A stretch of DNA of 64,000 nucleotides from Nitrospirota bacterium (GCA_023229435.1 JALNZF010000011.1:1-64000), one strand, 5' to 3'. Shown: positions 15,911-24,435, counted from the stretch's first letter. Notes: generated from the letters alone by a model not told the origin. A program made the numbers and translations.

Positions 15911-17068
15911 ATGAGCAGCATTAACAAGAATTACCTTTTTACCTCGGAATCGGTAACCGAGGGTCATCCGGACAAAATAGCCGACCAGATTTCAGATGCG
16001 GTCCTTGACGCGCTGTTGGAGCAGGACCCGATGAGCCGCGTGGCCTGCGAGACGCTCCTGACCACCGGTCTCGCCATGGTAGCGGGCGAGATCACCACAA
16101 AGGGATATGTGGAGATCCCGGACATCGTACGGAAGACCATCAGGGACATTGGCTACACCCGGGCAAAGTACGGGTTCGATTCCGAGACCTGCGCGGTCAT
16201 CACCTCGGTCCACTCTCAGTCGCCTGATATCGCCATGGGCGTTGACACCGGCGGCGCCGGAGACCAGGGCCTCATGTTCGGCTATGCCTGCGATGAAACG
16301 CCGGAACTGATGCCGATGACCATCATGCTCGCGCATAAGCTCACCCGCCGACTTTCGGAAGTGCGAAAGAAGGAGATCCTTCCCTATCTGAGGCCGGACG
16401 GAAAGTCCCAAGTGACCATCGAATATCGGGAAGGCAAACCCTACAGGCTTCACACGATCGTGGTCTCATCCCAGCACAGTCCCGATGTCGGGCTCAAGCA
16501 ACTGCGCAGGGAGATCATCGAGAAGGTGATCCTTCCGGTGCTTCCCAAGAAACTGCTCGATGAAAAAACCATTATCTATCACATTAATCCCACGGGCAGG
16601 TTTGTGACCGGCGGTCCCATGGGCGACACCGGCCTCACGGGCCGCAAGATCATCGTGGACACCTACGGCGGCGTCGGCAGCCACGGCGGCGGCTGCTTCT
16701 CGGGCAAGGACCCGACGAAGGTCGACCGATCCGCATCATACATGGCTCGTTATGTTGCGAAGAACATCGTGGCAGCCGGTCTCTGCACGGAGGTAGAGGT
16801 GCAACTGGCCTATGCCATCGGCGTTCCCCATCCGGTCTCCATCCATGTGGACGATTTCGGAACCGGCAAGATCCATCATGACAAACTGGTCAAGATCATC
16901 AGGAAAAACTTTGACATGACGCCCAAGGGTATCGTGAAAACGCTGAACCTCAGGCGGCCAATATATAAAAAGACCGCGGCATATGGACACTTTGGCCGGA
17001 CCGAGCCTGAGTTTACCTGGGAAAAGACGGACAAAGCGGCGAAACTCAAAAAGGAAGCGGGGCTTTAA
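15911..17068 (+). CDS. metK: S-adenosylmethionine synthetase
   Basis: 385 residues with aaggag 7 bases upstream. It makes SAM from ATP and methionine in the cytoplasm. Seen: FTSESVTEGHPDKIADQIS at the N-terminus (the His of GHPDK contacts ATP phosphates), GAGDQGLMFGYA in the middle, and GGCFSGKDPTKVDRSASY (the glycine-rich phosphate loop). Length is standard. It is followed by a dispersed repeat, an SAH riboswitch and ahcY, so SAM synthesis and recycling sit together. Confidence 0.97.
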   Translation: MSSINKNYLFTSESVTEGHPDKIADQISDAVLDALLEQDPMSRVACETLLTTGLAMVAGEITTKGYVEIPDIVRKTIRDIGYTRAKYGFDSETCAVITSVHSQSPDIAMGVDTGGAGDQGLMFGYACDETPELMPMTIMLAHKLTRRLSEVRKKEILPYLRPDGKSQVTIEYREGKPYRLHTIVVSSQHSPDVGLKQLRREIIEKVILPVLPKKLLDEKTIIYHINPTGRFVTGGPMGDTGLTGRKIIVDTYGGVGSHGGGCFSGKDPTKVDRSASYMARYVAKNIVAAGLCTEVEVQLAYAIGVPHPVSIHVDDFGTGKIHHDKLVKIIRKNFDMTPKGIVKTLNLRRPIYKKTAAYGHFGRTEPEFTWEKTDKAAKLKKEAGL

Positions 17069-17074
17069 CGTCAG

Positions 17075-17134
17075 TTCGGAGTGGGGAGTTCCCCCGATAG
17101 AAACATTCGGGGGCAGGCTGCGTGCGGAGTTGAG
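17075..17134 (+). repeat. Dispersed ~50-bp repeat, copy 2
   Basis: Begins ttcggagtggggagttc and continues to ctgcgtgcggagttgag. In this copy the core forms a 7-bp hairpin, cccccga against tcggggg (about 17091-17112). Matches copies at 12422 and 31327. It lies between metK and the SAH riboswitch. Confidence 0.75.
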
Positions 17135-17204
17135 TCTGGAAAAACATTTGACAAGGCTGTTGCCTTACGCGCAGACGCAGGACTGTAATTCAAACATCAA
17201 CCCA

Positions 17205-17290
17205 CCCCGTCGAGGGGCGCTGCAGCAGTCACCGCAAGGTGGGTCTGTCAGGCTCGAGGGGGTGATTCAACAGGCAGCAACGGCGCCCAT
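17205..17290 (+). promoter_or_regulatory. SAH riboswitch (S-adenosylhomocysteine-responsive)
   Basis: Contains the conserved core pieces of this class in order: gaggggcgctgc (17212-17222), tcaggctcgag (17249-17257) and aacggcgccc (17279-17288). The outer stem is gggcgc with gcgccc, and cgag upstream can pair with the ctcg of the middle block. SAH riboswitches switch on SAH-hydrolase genes when SAH builds up. It sits directly before ahcY and covers the region up to its ribosome site. The class is best known from Beta- and Gammaproteobacteria. Confidence 0.85.
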
Positions 17291-17314
17291 TCATTAACCT
17301 GAATGGAGAGCTTT

Positions 17315-18724
17315 ATGTCACCTAAAGACTACGTCATCGCCGACATCAACCTGGCCTCGTGGGGCCGCAAAGAAATCGCCATCGCCGAAACTGAAATGCC
17401 CGGCCTGATGGCGATCCGTGAGGAGTTCGCCAAGACCCAGCCGCTGAAAGGCGCGCGCATTACCGGGTCGCTGCACATGACCATCCAGACCGCCGTGCTG
17501 ATCGAGACGCTGAAGGCGCTCGGTGCGGAAATCCGCTGGGCTTCATGCAACATCTTCTCGACCCAGGATCACGCTGCCGCTGCTATCGCTGCGGGTGGCA
17601 CGCCGGTGTTCGCGGTCAAGGGCGAAACGCTGACCGAGTACTGGGACTATACGCACCGCATCTTTGAATGGTCGGGTGGCGGTTTGACCAACATGATTCT
17701 GGACGACGGCGGCGATGCCACGCTGCTGCTGCACCTGGGCGCACGCGCTGAAAAAGACGCATCGGTGATCAGCAAGCCGACTTCCGAAGAAGAAACCATC
17801 TTGTTCGCTTCGATCAAGGCCAAGCTGGCAACCGACAAAACCTGGTATTCCAAGCGCCTCGCCGCCGTGAAGGGTGTGACCGAGGAAACCACCACCGGCG
17901 TGCACCGTTTGTACCAGATGCATGAACGCGGCGAACTGAAATTCCCCGGCATCAACGTAAACGACTCCGTCACCAAGTCCAAGTTCGACAACCTGTATGG
18001 CTGCCGCGAATCACTGGTGGACGGCATCAAACGCGCCACCGATGTGATGATCGCGGGCAAGATCGCGCTTATTTGCGGTTACGGAGACGTGGGTAAAGGC
18101 TCGGCACAGGCCATGCGCGCTTTGTCGGCTCAGGTTTGGGTGACCGAGGTCGACCCGATCTGCGCGCTGCAAGCCGCGATGGAAGGCTTCCGCGTCGTCA
18201 CCATGGAATACGCCGCCGACAAGGCCGATATTTTTGTGACCTGTACCGGCAACTTCCACGTCATCACCCATGACCACATGGTGAAGATGAAGAACAACGC
18301 TATCGTGTGCAACATCGGTCACTTCGATAACGAAATCGACGTCGCCTCGCTGGAAAAATACCAGTGGGAAGAGATCAAGCCGCAGGTAGACCACGTGATT
18401 TTCCCTGACAACAAACGCATCATCCTGCTGGCCAAGGGGCGTCTGGTGAACCTGGGTTGCGGCACCGGCCATCCGTCCTACGTGATGAGCTCTTCTTTCG
18501 CCAACCAGACCATCGCGCAGATCGAGCTGTGGACTGAGGCGCAGAAGGGCTCCAACAAGTATCCGATTGGTGTGTATACGCTGCCCAAGCACCTCGACGA
18601 AAAAGTCGCGCGTTTGCAACTGAAGACGCTGAACGCGCAACTGTCCGAGCTGACCGACCGGCAGGCCGCTTACATCAACGTGCCGAAGCAAGGCCCGTAC
18701 AAGTCGGAGCACTACCGCTACTAA
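17315..18724 (+). CDS. ahcY: Adenosylhomocysteinase (S-adenosylhomocysteine hydrolase)
   Basis: 469 residues from ATG 17315, with ggagag a few bases upstream; the ATG at 17303 would put that site inside the gene. It splits SAH into adenosine and homocysteine with bound NAD. Seen: DYVIADINLASWGRKEI at the start, GVTEETTTGVHRLYQM, the NAD loop GYGDVGKGSAQAMRALSAQV, and C-terminal QGPYKSEHYRY (Lys and Tyr contact the neighbouring subunit's NAD). The longer form and the SEHYRY ending are of the proteobacterial type. Codon choice (many ctg, cgc, aag) and the riboswitch in front suggest it came from a betaproteobacterium. A scrap of another ahcY follows it. Confidence 0.95.
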   Translation: MSPKDYVIADINLASWGRKEIAIAETEMPGLMAIREEFAKTQPLKGARITGSLHMTIQTAVLIETLKALGAEIRWASCNIFSTQDHAAAAIAAGGTPVFAVKGETLTEYWDYTHRIFEWSGGGLTNMILDDGGDATLLLHLGARAEKDASVISKPTSEEETILFASIKAKLATDKTWYSKRLAAVKGVTEETTTGVHRLYQMHERGELKFPGINVNDSVTKSKFDNLYGCRESLVDGIKRATDVMIAGKIALICGYGDVGKGSAQAMRALSAQVWVTEVDPICALQAAMEGFRVVTMEYAADKADIFVTCTGNFHVITHDHMVKMKNNAIVCNIGHFDNEIDVASLEKYQWEEIKPQVDHVIFPDNKRIILLAKGRLVNLGCGTGHPSYVMSSSFANQTIAQIELWTEAQKGSNKYPIGVYTLPKHLDEKVARLQLKTLNAQLSELTDRQAAYINVPKQGPYKSEHYRY

Positions 18725-18737
18725 GCGGGCCGTGGGC

Positions 18738-18803
18738 ATGAAGATCGACAAGCTTACACCCGAGCAGAAACAGTACCTCGCATCGTGGGAAATGGGGACC
18801 TAA
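18738..18803 (+). pseudogene. C-terminal remnant of a second, probably native ahcY
   Basis: The 21 codons from 18738 end in TAA at 18801-18803 and read IDKLTPEQKQYLASWEMGT at their end. This is the characteristic C-terminus of the shorter SAH hydrolase found in many non-proteobacterial bacteria and archaea (IDxLTxEQxxYLxSWxxGT). Nothing else of that gene remains. It starts 14 bases after the intact ahcY stop, as expected if a foreign ahcY replaced the resident one and left its tail. Confidence 0.75.
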
Positions 18804-18913
18804 CGAATTAGGAGTGCGGATTGACAAATGCGGAATGAGGGGCCGTTTTTTCGCTTCTTCTTCCGCATTTTTCTTTTCCAGTCCGCAATCTGCACTTCGA
18901 ATTCCGCATTCGA
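18804..18913. repeat. Inverted heptad-type repeats between ahcY and the EamA gene
   Basis: The left part has direct units such as ggagtgcggattg and aatgcggaatgag; the right part has their complements (cttccgcattttt, ccgcaatctgcacttc, attccgcattcg). The two sides can pair over long, imperfect stretches and could act as a terminator-like hairpin. Related units appear inside hypF and the cbiG-cobJ gene. Confidence 0.6.
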
Positions 18914-19795
18914 ATGAACAACTACCTTAAAATTATAGCCGCCATGCTGATCTGGAGCACCTGGGGTATCATCATACGCTGGCTTGCCCTTCCTGCAGTC
19001 GTTGTTCTCTTTTATTCATCGCTGGTCGCAAGCTTCACGGTGCCTGCGGTGCTGAGCATAAGAGGAGAACTTGATCTTTCAGGTGTTCGCGAGGTCTGGT
19101 GGCTTTTTGCCCTGCTTGCTGTTTCGTCGGTCACGAACAATGTCACGTATTTTTATTCACTGGCGCACACCTCGGTGTCGAACGCCGTGTTTACCCACTA
19201 CACGGCGCCGCTCTTTGTCGCTGTCCTTGCGCCGCTCATCATCGCCGAACGGCTCCTGAAGGTGACCCTCGTTTCCCTTCCCGTCGCAGCCCTCGGCATG
19301 GTCTTGATCGTGCTGGCCGGAGGAGGCCTCCGCATAGGAACTGGTGATACGTCCGGGATCATCGCCGGAATGGTTTCCGGAATCGCCTATGCGTTCATTA
19401 TCATCTATTCGCGAAAACTGAGCCAGATGCTGCTCCATCACAAAGCGGTTGTTATCTTGCTCTGGACCACGACGATCGTGACAGCACCGTGGGCCTTGTT
19501 TATGAACTATCATATCGGCTATCGCACAGCGGGTCTTCTACTGATAACCGGCGTGATGCATTCCACGCTTGCCCCGCTCCTCTATTATAGTGCACTCAGA
19601 AAAGTGATGGCCCAGCATGCCGCGATCCTCGGTTACATGGAACCGCTCGCCGCGATCCCGCTCGCGTATCTGTTCCTGTCGGAAACCCCATCATTCGTCG
19701 CCCTGTTCGGCGGCATCCTCATTCTCTTCTCCGGGTATCTGGTGATCCACTCGCGTTTCAACGCTCAACACGAGACGAACGCGGACCTGCAGTAA
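18914..19795 (+). CDS. EamA/DMT-family transporter
   Basis: 293 residues, an integral inner-membrane protein with about ten hydrophobic helices in two repeats of five. It has the EamA N-terminal WSTWGIIIRWL segment, the SVTNNVTYFYSLAHTSVSNA loop, and a second repeat with MEPLAAIPLAYLFLSE near 245. Members export or exchange metabolites; the substrate cannot be told from sequence. It starts right after a repeat-filled spacer and no ribosome site is strong. Confidence 0.88.
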   Translation: MNNYLKIIAAMLIWSTWGIIIRWLALPAVVVLFYSSLVASFTVPAVLSIRGELDLSGVREVWWLFALLAVSSVTNNVTYFYSLAHTSVSNAVFTHYTAPLFVAVLAPLIIAERLLKVTLVSLPVAALGMVLIVLAGGGLRIGTGDTSGIIAGMVSGIAYAFIIIYSRKLSQMLLHHKAVVILLWTTTIVTAPWALFMNYHIGYRTAGLLLITGVMHSTLAPLLYYSALRKVMAQHAAILGYMEPLAAIPLAYLFLSETPSFVALFGGILILFSGYLVIHSRFNAQHETNADLQ

Positions 19796-19803
19796 TAATA
19801 TAA

Positions 19804-19882
19804 TTGACAGGATTGCAGAATAACGCCGGATAAAAATATGCGCTTGTATTTAATATCCTGTTCATCCTGTTATCCTGTCGAA
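19804..19882. repeat. gacaggat-type inverted repeat
   Basis: tgacaggat at the left (about 19805) faces atcctgttcatcctgtt and atcctgtcga at the right (19855-19881). Short units of this type recur in many bacterial genomes. It lies just after the EamA stop. Confidence 0.45.
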
Positions 19883-19955
19883 TTGCTGTCCTTAGATTAA
19901 TTCATTCCATCTTGTTTAGATTTTAATGGTACTGGCTCAGTATCGGTTTAGTTTC

Positions 19956-19983
19956 TTGCAAGTAAAGTTATTTTAGCTATAAT
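19956..19983 (+). promoter_or_regulatory. Candidate sigma-70 promoter for the cytochrome gene
   Basis: TTGCAA at 19956-19961 and a perfect TATAAT at 19978-19983 with a 16-base spacer, about 50 bases before the start codon at 20032. Confidence 0.5.
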
Positions 19984-20031
19984 AGTTATATCTCAGACTG
20001 ATTGGGATCAAAAACAAAGAGGAGAAATACC

Positions 20032-20358
20032 ATGAAAAAAATAATATTGACTATAGCGGTCATATCCATTCTGGGCATCGGAGCGCCTGCGTTAGCGGAA
20101 AAGCCGTCAACCGGCAACCCCGGCGAGGAGAAGTTCAAAGAACACTGCGCCCTGTGTCACCCTGCTGGCGCAAATATCATCAATGCAAAGAAAACACTGC
20201 ACAAAAAAGACCTCATCGCGAGCAAGATTAAAACCGAAGCCGATATCGTCAAAATTATGCGGACACCGGGCCCGGGTATGACCACGTTCGATGCAAAGAC
20301 CCTCTCGGACAAGGATGCCGGAGAAATAGCAAAATATATACTCAAGACCTTCAAATAA
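20032..20358 (+). CDS. Periplasmic c-type cytochrome, single haem
   Basis: 108 residues from ATG 20032, with aggag 8 bases upstream; an upstream reading from 20002 lacks a site. A signal peptide (MKKIILTIAVISILGIG) ends near the ALA cleavage site. The haem motif is CALCH, and GPGMTTF near residue 83 offers the likely distal methionine. Size and pattern fit small cytochrome c6/c553-type electron carriers. It has its own promoter candidate and is followed 4 bases later by the MipA/OmpV gene. Confidence 0.88.
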   Translation: MKKIILTIAVISILGIGAPALAEKPSTGNPGEEKFKEHCALCHPAGANIINAKKTLHKKDLIASKIKTEADIVKIMRTPGPGMTTFDAKTLSDKDAGEIAKYILKTFK

Positions 20359-20362
20359 CATC

Positions 20363-21202
20363 ATGAAACGATTCATCGTTTTTCTGTCGGGATTCCTGTG
20401 TGCGTTGCTGGTTTCTCTTTGCGGCGCGGAGGAGTTACCTCTCTGGGAAGCGGGAGTGGGTGTTACCGGCCTGAGTATTCCGGATTACCGGGGTTCTGAC
20501 CAGAACCGGGGATATTTCCTGCCCTTGCCTTATCTTGTGTATCGAGGGGAGATCCTGCGGGTGGACAGGAAGGGAATGTACGGTCTGCTGTTCGAATCAG
20601 AACGAGTGGTGCTGAATATTAGCGCAGACCTGGGAGTACCGGTAAACAGCGGCAAAAACTCCGCGAGGACCGGTATGCCCAGTCTCGATCCAGCCGGACA
20701 GATAGGGCCGTCTCTGGAAGTGTGCCTGTTCAGCAAGTGTGACGCCGACCGGGTAGTGCAGTTCCGCTTTCCGGTTCGCGCCGTGGTGGCCACGGACCTG
20801 TCCCAATTCTCCGGAATCGGATTTGTCGCCAATCCACAGCTCAATGTTGATCTCAAGAACATTGGTCCCGGTGGAGAGTGGAATTTCGGCTTTGCACTCG
20901 GCCCGCTCTTCGCCACGGAACAATATCATGACTACTACTACCAGGTTTCCCCGCAGTATGCCATTCCCAATATCCGTCCCTCCTATGATGCTCAATCCGG
21001 ATACAGCGGTACACTGTTGGTTCTCGCGTTAAGCAAACGTTTTGAACATATCTGGTTCGGCGCATTCGCCCGCTACGATGAACTGACCGGCGCAGTATTC
21101 GAAAAAAGTCCTTTAGTGAAGACCAAACGTTCTTATATGGGAGGCTTTGGAATTGCCTGGGTATTCGGGAAGTCAAAGACTTTGGTGCATGCATCTCCAT
21201 AA
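20363..21202 (+). CDS. MipA/OmpV family outer-membrane protein
   Basis: 279 residues with a signal peptide (MKRFIVFLSGFLCALLVSL, cleavage near CGAEE). The rest is a run of amphipathic strands with the MipA/OmpV hallmarks: GVGVTGLSIPDYRGSD near the start, then PYLVYRG, an internal YYYQVSPQYA and RPSYDAQSGYSG, and a final strand ending GGFGIAWVFG. Members are beta-barrels linked to peptidoglycan-enzyme scaffolding or antibiotic entry in proteobacteria; the role here is unknown. It follows the cytochrome gene closely and may share its transcript. A second, distant paralogue lies at 35351. Confidence 0.85.
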   Translation: MKRFIVFLSGFLCALLVSLCGAEELPLWEAGVGVTGLSIPDYRGSDQNRGYFLPLPYLVYRGEILRVDRKGMYGLLFESERVVLNISADLGVPVNSGKNSARTGMPSLDPAGQIGPSLEVCLFSKCDADRVVQFRFPVRAVVATDLSQFSGIGFVANPQLNVDLKNIGPGGEWNFGFALGPLFATEQYHDYYYQVSPQYAIPNIRPSYDAQSGYSGTLLVLALSKRFEHIWFGAFARYDELTGAVFEKSPLVKTKRSYMGGFGIAWVFGKSKTLVHASP

Positions 21203-21458
21203 CGATCGAGACGCACTTATCGCAGGGGAGGAGATGCCATATACCATTGGTTGTCAGCACAGTTCTCGAAAAAGGGAGAAATACAACATCTGTCAGAGAA
21301 TAAGTGATTTATCTGAATTGACAAGGAGGTAGGGAATTACACAACAGAGCCTGCTCCAGCACAGACGGATACGTTCTTGCTTTGATCCGGGCAAGGCTCT
21401 AGTGAGCTAACAATGGATGAACATGCGTCAGATGCAGGCTTATCTTATGATAAAAAGC

Positions 21459-21650
21459 CTAAAGGTAATTCGGTATTTGCATCAGCTTCTCAATGTAACC
21501 CTTCCACAATTTTCGGCCATATTTTGATGCTTTCCAGACCATCCAAACAGCGACGACGGCCAAAAAGAACGGCCACGCCATCACAATATAGGCGACTGCT
21601 GCGAACACTGCGATGAAAATACTGGCTGCTTTGATAATAAGATCAGACAT
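21459..21650 (-). CDS. Small membrane protein (63 aa)
   Basis: 63 residues on the minus strand with gggagg 5 bases before the ATG. It is dominated by one or two hydrophobic helices (AAVAYIVMAWPFFLAVVAVW), followed by a basic end (KASKYGRKLWKGYIEK) that would stay in the cytoplasm. No family recognised. The 256 bases between this gene and the MipA/OmpV stop hold no other supported feature. Confidence 0.5.
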   Translation of the reverse strand: MSDLIIKAASIFIAVFAAVAYIVMAWPFFLAVVAVWMVWKASKYGRKLWKGYIEKLMQIPNYL

Positions 21651-21795
21651 GGTTTCCTCCCCTGACGCACTCGGCGGATTTTACTCCTCATCTTTCCTGC
21701 CCTATAACCCGTTCTCCGATCTCATTATATCCGGAGGGTTGAGATCATCGGCTCTGTTGTCCCATTGATGATATTGCTGATAAATACCAACGGAT

Positions 21796-21996
21796 CTATT
21801 TCAGTTTGGGAGCAGGAGAAGTCTTGATAAAGGCTTCGTAAACCGCTACTCCGAACAGAACTACAGCCGCAAGCAAGAAAAGGATGTCGGCATAAGCTGA
21901 AATAGAATTGCTTTCAAAAAGCGCAGGCAGCACACCTCTCAGCCCGAATGCCGTCAAACACGCCAGAACTACCACCAATACGATTCTATTAACCAT
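21796..21996 (-). CDS. Small membrane protein (66 aa)
   Basis: 66 residues on the minus strand. The start at 21996 has aggagg 8 bases upstream; an open frame upstream to 22143 is AT-rich and has no site. Two hydrophobic helices (IVLVVVLACLTAFGLRGVL and ILFLLAAVVLFGVAVYEAF) flank a short polar loop, followed by a basic tail. No family recognised. Same strand as the small membrane gene at 21459, possibly one transcript. Confidence 0.55.
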   Translation of the reverse strand: MVNRIVLVVVLACLTAFGLRGVLPALFESNSISAYADILFLLAAVVLFGVAVYEAFIKTSPAPKLK

Positions 21997-22156
21997 TGTT
22001 TTATCCTCCTGTACTGTTAGTTTTCGTGTATACAGGTACTCCGTTTCAAATAAAGGTTGTGAATATGCGGTTGAATTCCGCGCTACTAATTGTATCGAGT
22101 TATAGAAATAAAAATATAATAATAACAACAGCAAAAATATCAAATGTAACTAAAGG

Positions 22157-22189
22157 TAGCATATGTATTTTAGTCAGTAACATATGCTA
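22157..22189. repeat. Perfect 10-bp inverted repeat
   Basis: Arms tagcatatgt and acatatgcta separated by 13 bases, in an AT-rich stretch upstream of the minus-strand membrane-protein gene. Could be an operator or a terminator stem; no T-run is attached. Confidence 0.4.
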
Positions 22190-22646
22190 TATAAAGATGT
22201 TAACACAAATAAAGTAAATGTCCATAGTTTTTTTCATATGTTTTGGGGCATAATTTTATGCTGTTTTGACGAAGAACGATAAAAGAATTATGGTTATAAA
22301 GAGTGCGGTAAAAAGAGAGTAAGAGCATAGTCTTAATGTGTGCTATAGAGAGCACTCTCCGAAGCGGTAGGTGAACAACACCCGAGTTGTCCCCGCCTTT
22401 TCCCCAGCGGTTTCTCTTTATTCATGTCACTAAATCATGCGTGACCGCGTTTTTATCTTACCTTGCAATTGATCTTTCTTGAGCTATACTTTAATCTGCA
22501 CAGGCTGTTTTTTTACGATCCTTTTTGGGTAATTAAGATATCCAAATAGGGACGGTTTTAGATCGAATGGGTATTTCGGATAGGCGTATATACTCGTATA
22601 CGCCTATTCACTACGGTGCGATGCCTGCAGCCAATAAAGGGATGTT
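22190..22646. other. AT-rich intergenic region upstream of the lipoprotein cytochrome
   Basis: No gene supported. Around 22365-22412 a G/C-richer stretch (gcggtaggtgaacaac through gagttgtccccgc) can fold as a hairpin, but I recognise no riboswitch class in it. The 11-bp palindrome at 22580-22607 is the clearest signal. Confidence 0.4.
22580..22607. promoter_or_regulatory. Perfect 11-bp inverted repeat, possible operator
   Basis: Arms ataggcgtata and tatacgcctat around a 6-base loop (tactcg), centred about 53 bases upstream of the cytochrome start at 22647. The position suits a regulator binding site or a 5' hairpin. Confidence 0.45.
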
Positions 22647-22964
22647 ATGATAAAAAATGGATATGTTCTCAGCATGCTTGTAATCGGTTTTTTGATTATT
22701 GCCATGAACGGGTGTGAAATGAATTCCCGGGGCGTGCAGATATTTCAGAATAGCCGGTGCCATGAGTGTCACACCATCAAAGGGAAAGGCGGAGCCGCCG
22801 GACCAAATTTGACCTTTGTCGGCAGCAAGCGTTCCCGTGAATATATTATCGAGCAGATCAAGAATCCAAAATTTCACAACGCAAACAGCGACATGCCTTC
22901 TTTCAGTCACTTGCCGGAGCAGGAAATCAATGACCTGGCTGACTATCTTTCGGGGTTGAAATAA
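22647..22964 (+). CDS. c-type cytochrome, probable lipoprotein
   Basis: 105 residues. The N-terminus is a lipoprotein-type signal (VLSMLVIGFLIIAMNGC) with Cys23 in the lipobox position. The haem-binding motif is CHECH at residues 38-42, and DMPSFSHLPEQEINDLADYL carries the likely axial Met and the C-terminal helix of class I cytochromes c. Aaaggg lies upstream of the ATG. Located in the 350 bases before the hydrogenase operon on the same strand, it might carry electrons for it, but that is inference. Confidence 0.82.
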   Translation: MIKNGYVLSMLVIGFLIIAMNGCEMNSRGVQIFQNSRCHECHTIKGKGGAAGPNLTFVGSKRSREYIIEQIKNPKFHNANSDMPSFSHLPEQEINDLADYLSGLK

Positions 22965-23316
22965 GAAATGACGTTCCGACTATATATAAAATGATGTTGT
23001 GTAACAACCTGCTCATCAGCAGTGTCCTGTTGTTCAAATCACTACATGGGCGGAGATGTCATTCCGAGCCCTTCAGAGTGTCATTCTGGTGTGTCGTACA
23101 GCATTATAATAGGGGCCAGTCAAAACAACAATAAAACGCTACAAAAGTACACAAATTTCTTGACACCCATTGGTATTTCTGATATTAGTGATATTACTAT
23201 TAGAACTTTTAATAATTACATTTAGCAGGTAATCTTTTTTTTGGCTATTTACTCTTTCCATTGGTCTCCGGCAAACATAACTTTGGTGAAATTTTCTTTT
23301 TCTCGAGGGGGGTAGT
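22965..23316. other. Leader region of the hydrogenase operon
   Basis: 352 bases without a supported gene. It contains the promoter candidate at 23160-23188 and downstream short repeats of tgatattagtgatatta type. I see no clear sigma-54 (GG-N10-GC) site. Confidence 0.45.
23160..23188 (+). promoter_or_regulatory. Sigma-70 promoter candidate for the hydrogenase operon
   Basis: Perfect TTGACA at 23160-23165, 17-base spacer, TATTAG at 23183-23188, about 130 bases before hybO. Confidence 0.55.
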
Positions 23317-24435
23317 ATGAAGAATACGGATTTCAAGGCATTGAGCAATCACATGGGTGGTGTTTCACGCAGGGATTTTATGAAGTACTGCAGTGTCATG
23401 GCAGTCGGGATGGGATTGCCGATTGGGATGGGAGCCCAGATCGCGGAGGCGGTCACGAAAGCGGCAAAACGACCGCCGGTGATCTGGTTCTCAGCTCAGG
23501 AGTGCACCGGTTGCTCAGAAGCCCTTCTTCGTTCCACCCATCCGTCCTTTGAACATTTGATTCTCGACCTGATCTCCCTGGATTACCATGAAACGCTCAG
23601 CACTCCGTCGGGCCACCAGGCCGAAGCTGCGCGCGCGGCGTCAATTAAGGAGAACAAGGGGAAATTCATCCTGGTCGTGGACGGCTCGATCCCGATTAAA
23701 GACAACGGCATCTACTGCATGATCGGCGGCAAAACAGCGCTGGATATTCTGAAGGAAACATCCAAAGATGCGGCGGCCATCATAGCCATCGGGTCCTGCG
23801 CCGCATGGGGCGGTGTTCCGTCAGCAGGCGGAAACCCGACCGGGGCGACACCGGTGCACCAGATCATCAAGGACAAACCGATCATCAACATTCCGGGCTG
23901 CCCGCCGAGCCCGTATAACTTCCTCTCAACGGTCCTCTATTATGTCACCTTCGGAAAATTTCCCGAACTCGATAAACTGGGGAGACCCAAGTTCGCCTAT
24001 GGCAGGCTGATCCACGAGAATTGTGAGCGAAGACCACACTTCGATGCCGGCCGGTTTGCCACCGAGTTCGGTGATGAAAACCACCGCAAAGGATACTGTC
24101 TCTATAAGTTGGGCTGCAAGGGGCCGGAGACTTACGCGAACTGCCCGACGATCCAGTTCGGCGATGTAGGCGGCGGAACATGGCCGGTCGGCATCGGTCA
24201 TCCCTGCTTCGGCTGTACCGAGGGGGGCATTGGCTTTAATAAGCCTCTCTTTACGAAGGCAAATCTGCATCTGGTAACGCCGCCCGACACCTATCCGCAT
24301 ATTGTTGAACAGCAGGGCAAGGGCGTAGGCGCTTCGCTCGGTGGAGTGGCGGTCGCGGCCGCGGCTGCGGGCGCGGCCTATGCAGCCGTCAACGGGGTCG
24401 TGAAGAAGCTTGACAAGGAAGAAAAAGGGAAATAA
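23317..24435 (+). CDS. hybO: [NiFe] hydrogenase small subunit, Hyb type
   Basis: 372 residues with a twin-arginine signal (SRRDFMKYCSVMAVGMGL), so the folded dimer is exported to the periplasm. It relays electrons from the nickel-iron site through three iron-sulphur clusters. Cluster ligands are seen in ECTGCSEALL and IPGCPPSPYNF, IGSCAAWGG, HENCERRPHFDAG, YKLGCKGPETYANCP and GHPCFGCTEGGIGF. A hydrophobic C-terminal helix (AVAAAAAGAAYAAVNGVV) anchors it to the membrane. Gene order (small subunit, hybA, hybB, large subunit, protease) is that of E. coli hydrogenase 2. A gaggggggta-type site precedes the ATG. Confidence 0.95.
   Translation: MKNTDFKALSNHMGGVSRRDFMKYCSVMAVGMGLPIGMGAQIAEAVTKAAKRPPVIWFSAQECTGCSEALLRSTHPSFEHLILDLISLDYHETLSTPSGHQAEAARAASIKENKGKFILVVDGSIPIKDNGIYCMIGGKTALDILKETSKDAAAIIAIGSCAAWGGVPSAGGNPTGATPVHQIIKDKPIINIPGCPPSPYNFLSTVLYYVTFGKFPELDKLGRPKFAYGRLIHENCERRPHFDAGRFATEFGDENHRKGYCLYKLGCKGPETYANCPTIQFGDVGGGTWPVGIGHPCFGCTEGGIGFNKPLFTKANLHLVTPPDTYPHIVEQQGKGVGASLGGVAVAAAAAGAAYAAVNGVVKKLDKEEKGK

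Noticed and set aside
17303..17314. ATG at 17303 as the ahcY start
   Set aside because: It would place the ribosome site ggagag within the coding sequence, and the 17315 start gives the usual N-terminus of the family.
22360..22412. Possible riboswitch (ggtaggtgaacaac stem) upstream of the cytochrome gene
   Set aside because: Lacks the conserved core of the GEMM class or any other class I know; only a simple hairpin is visible.
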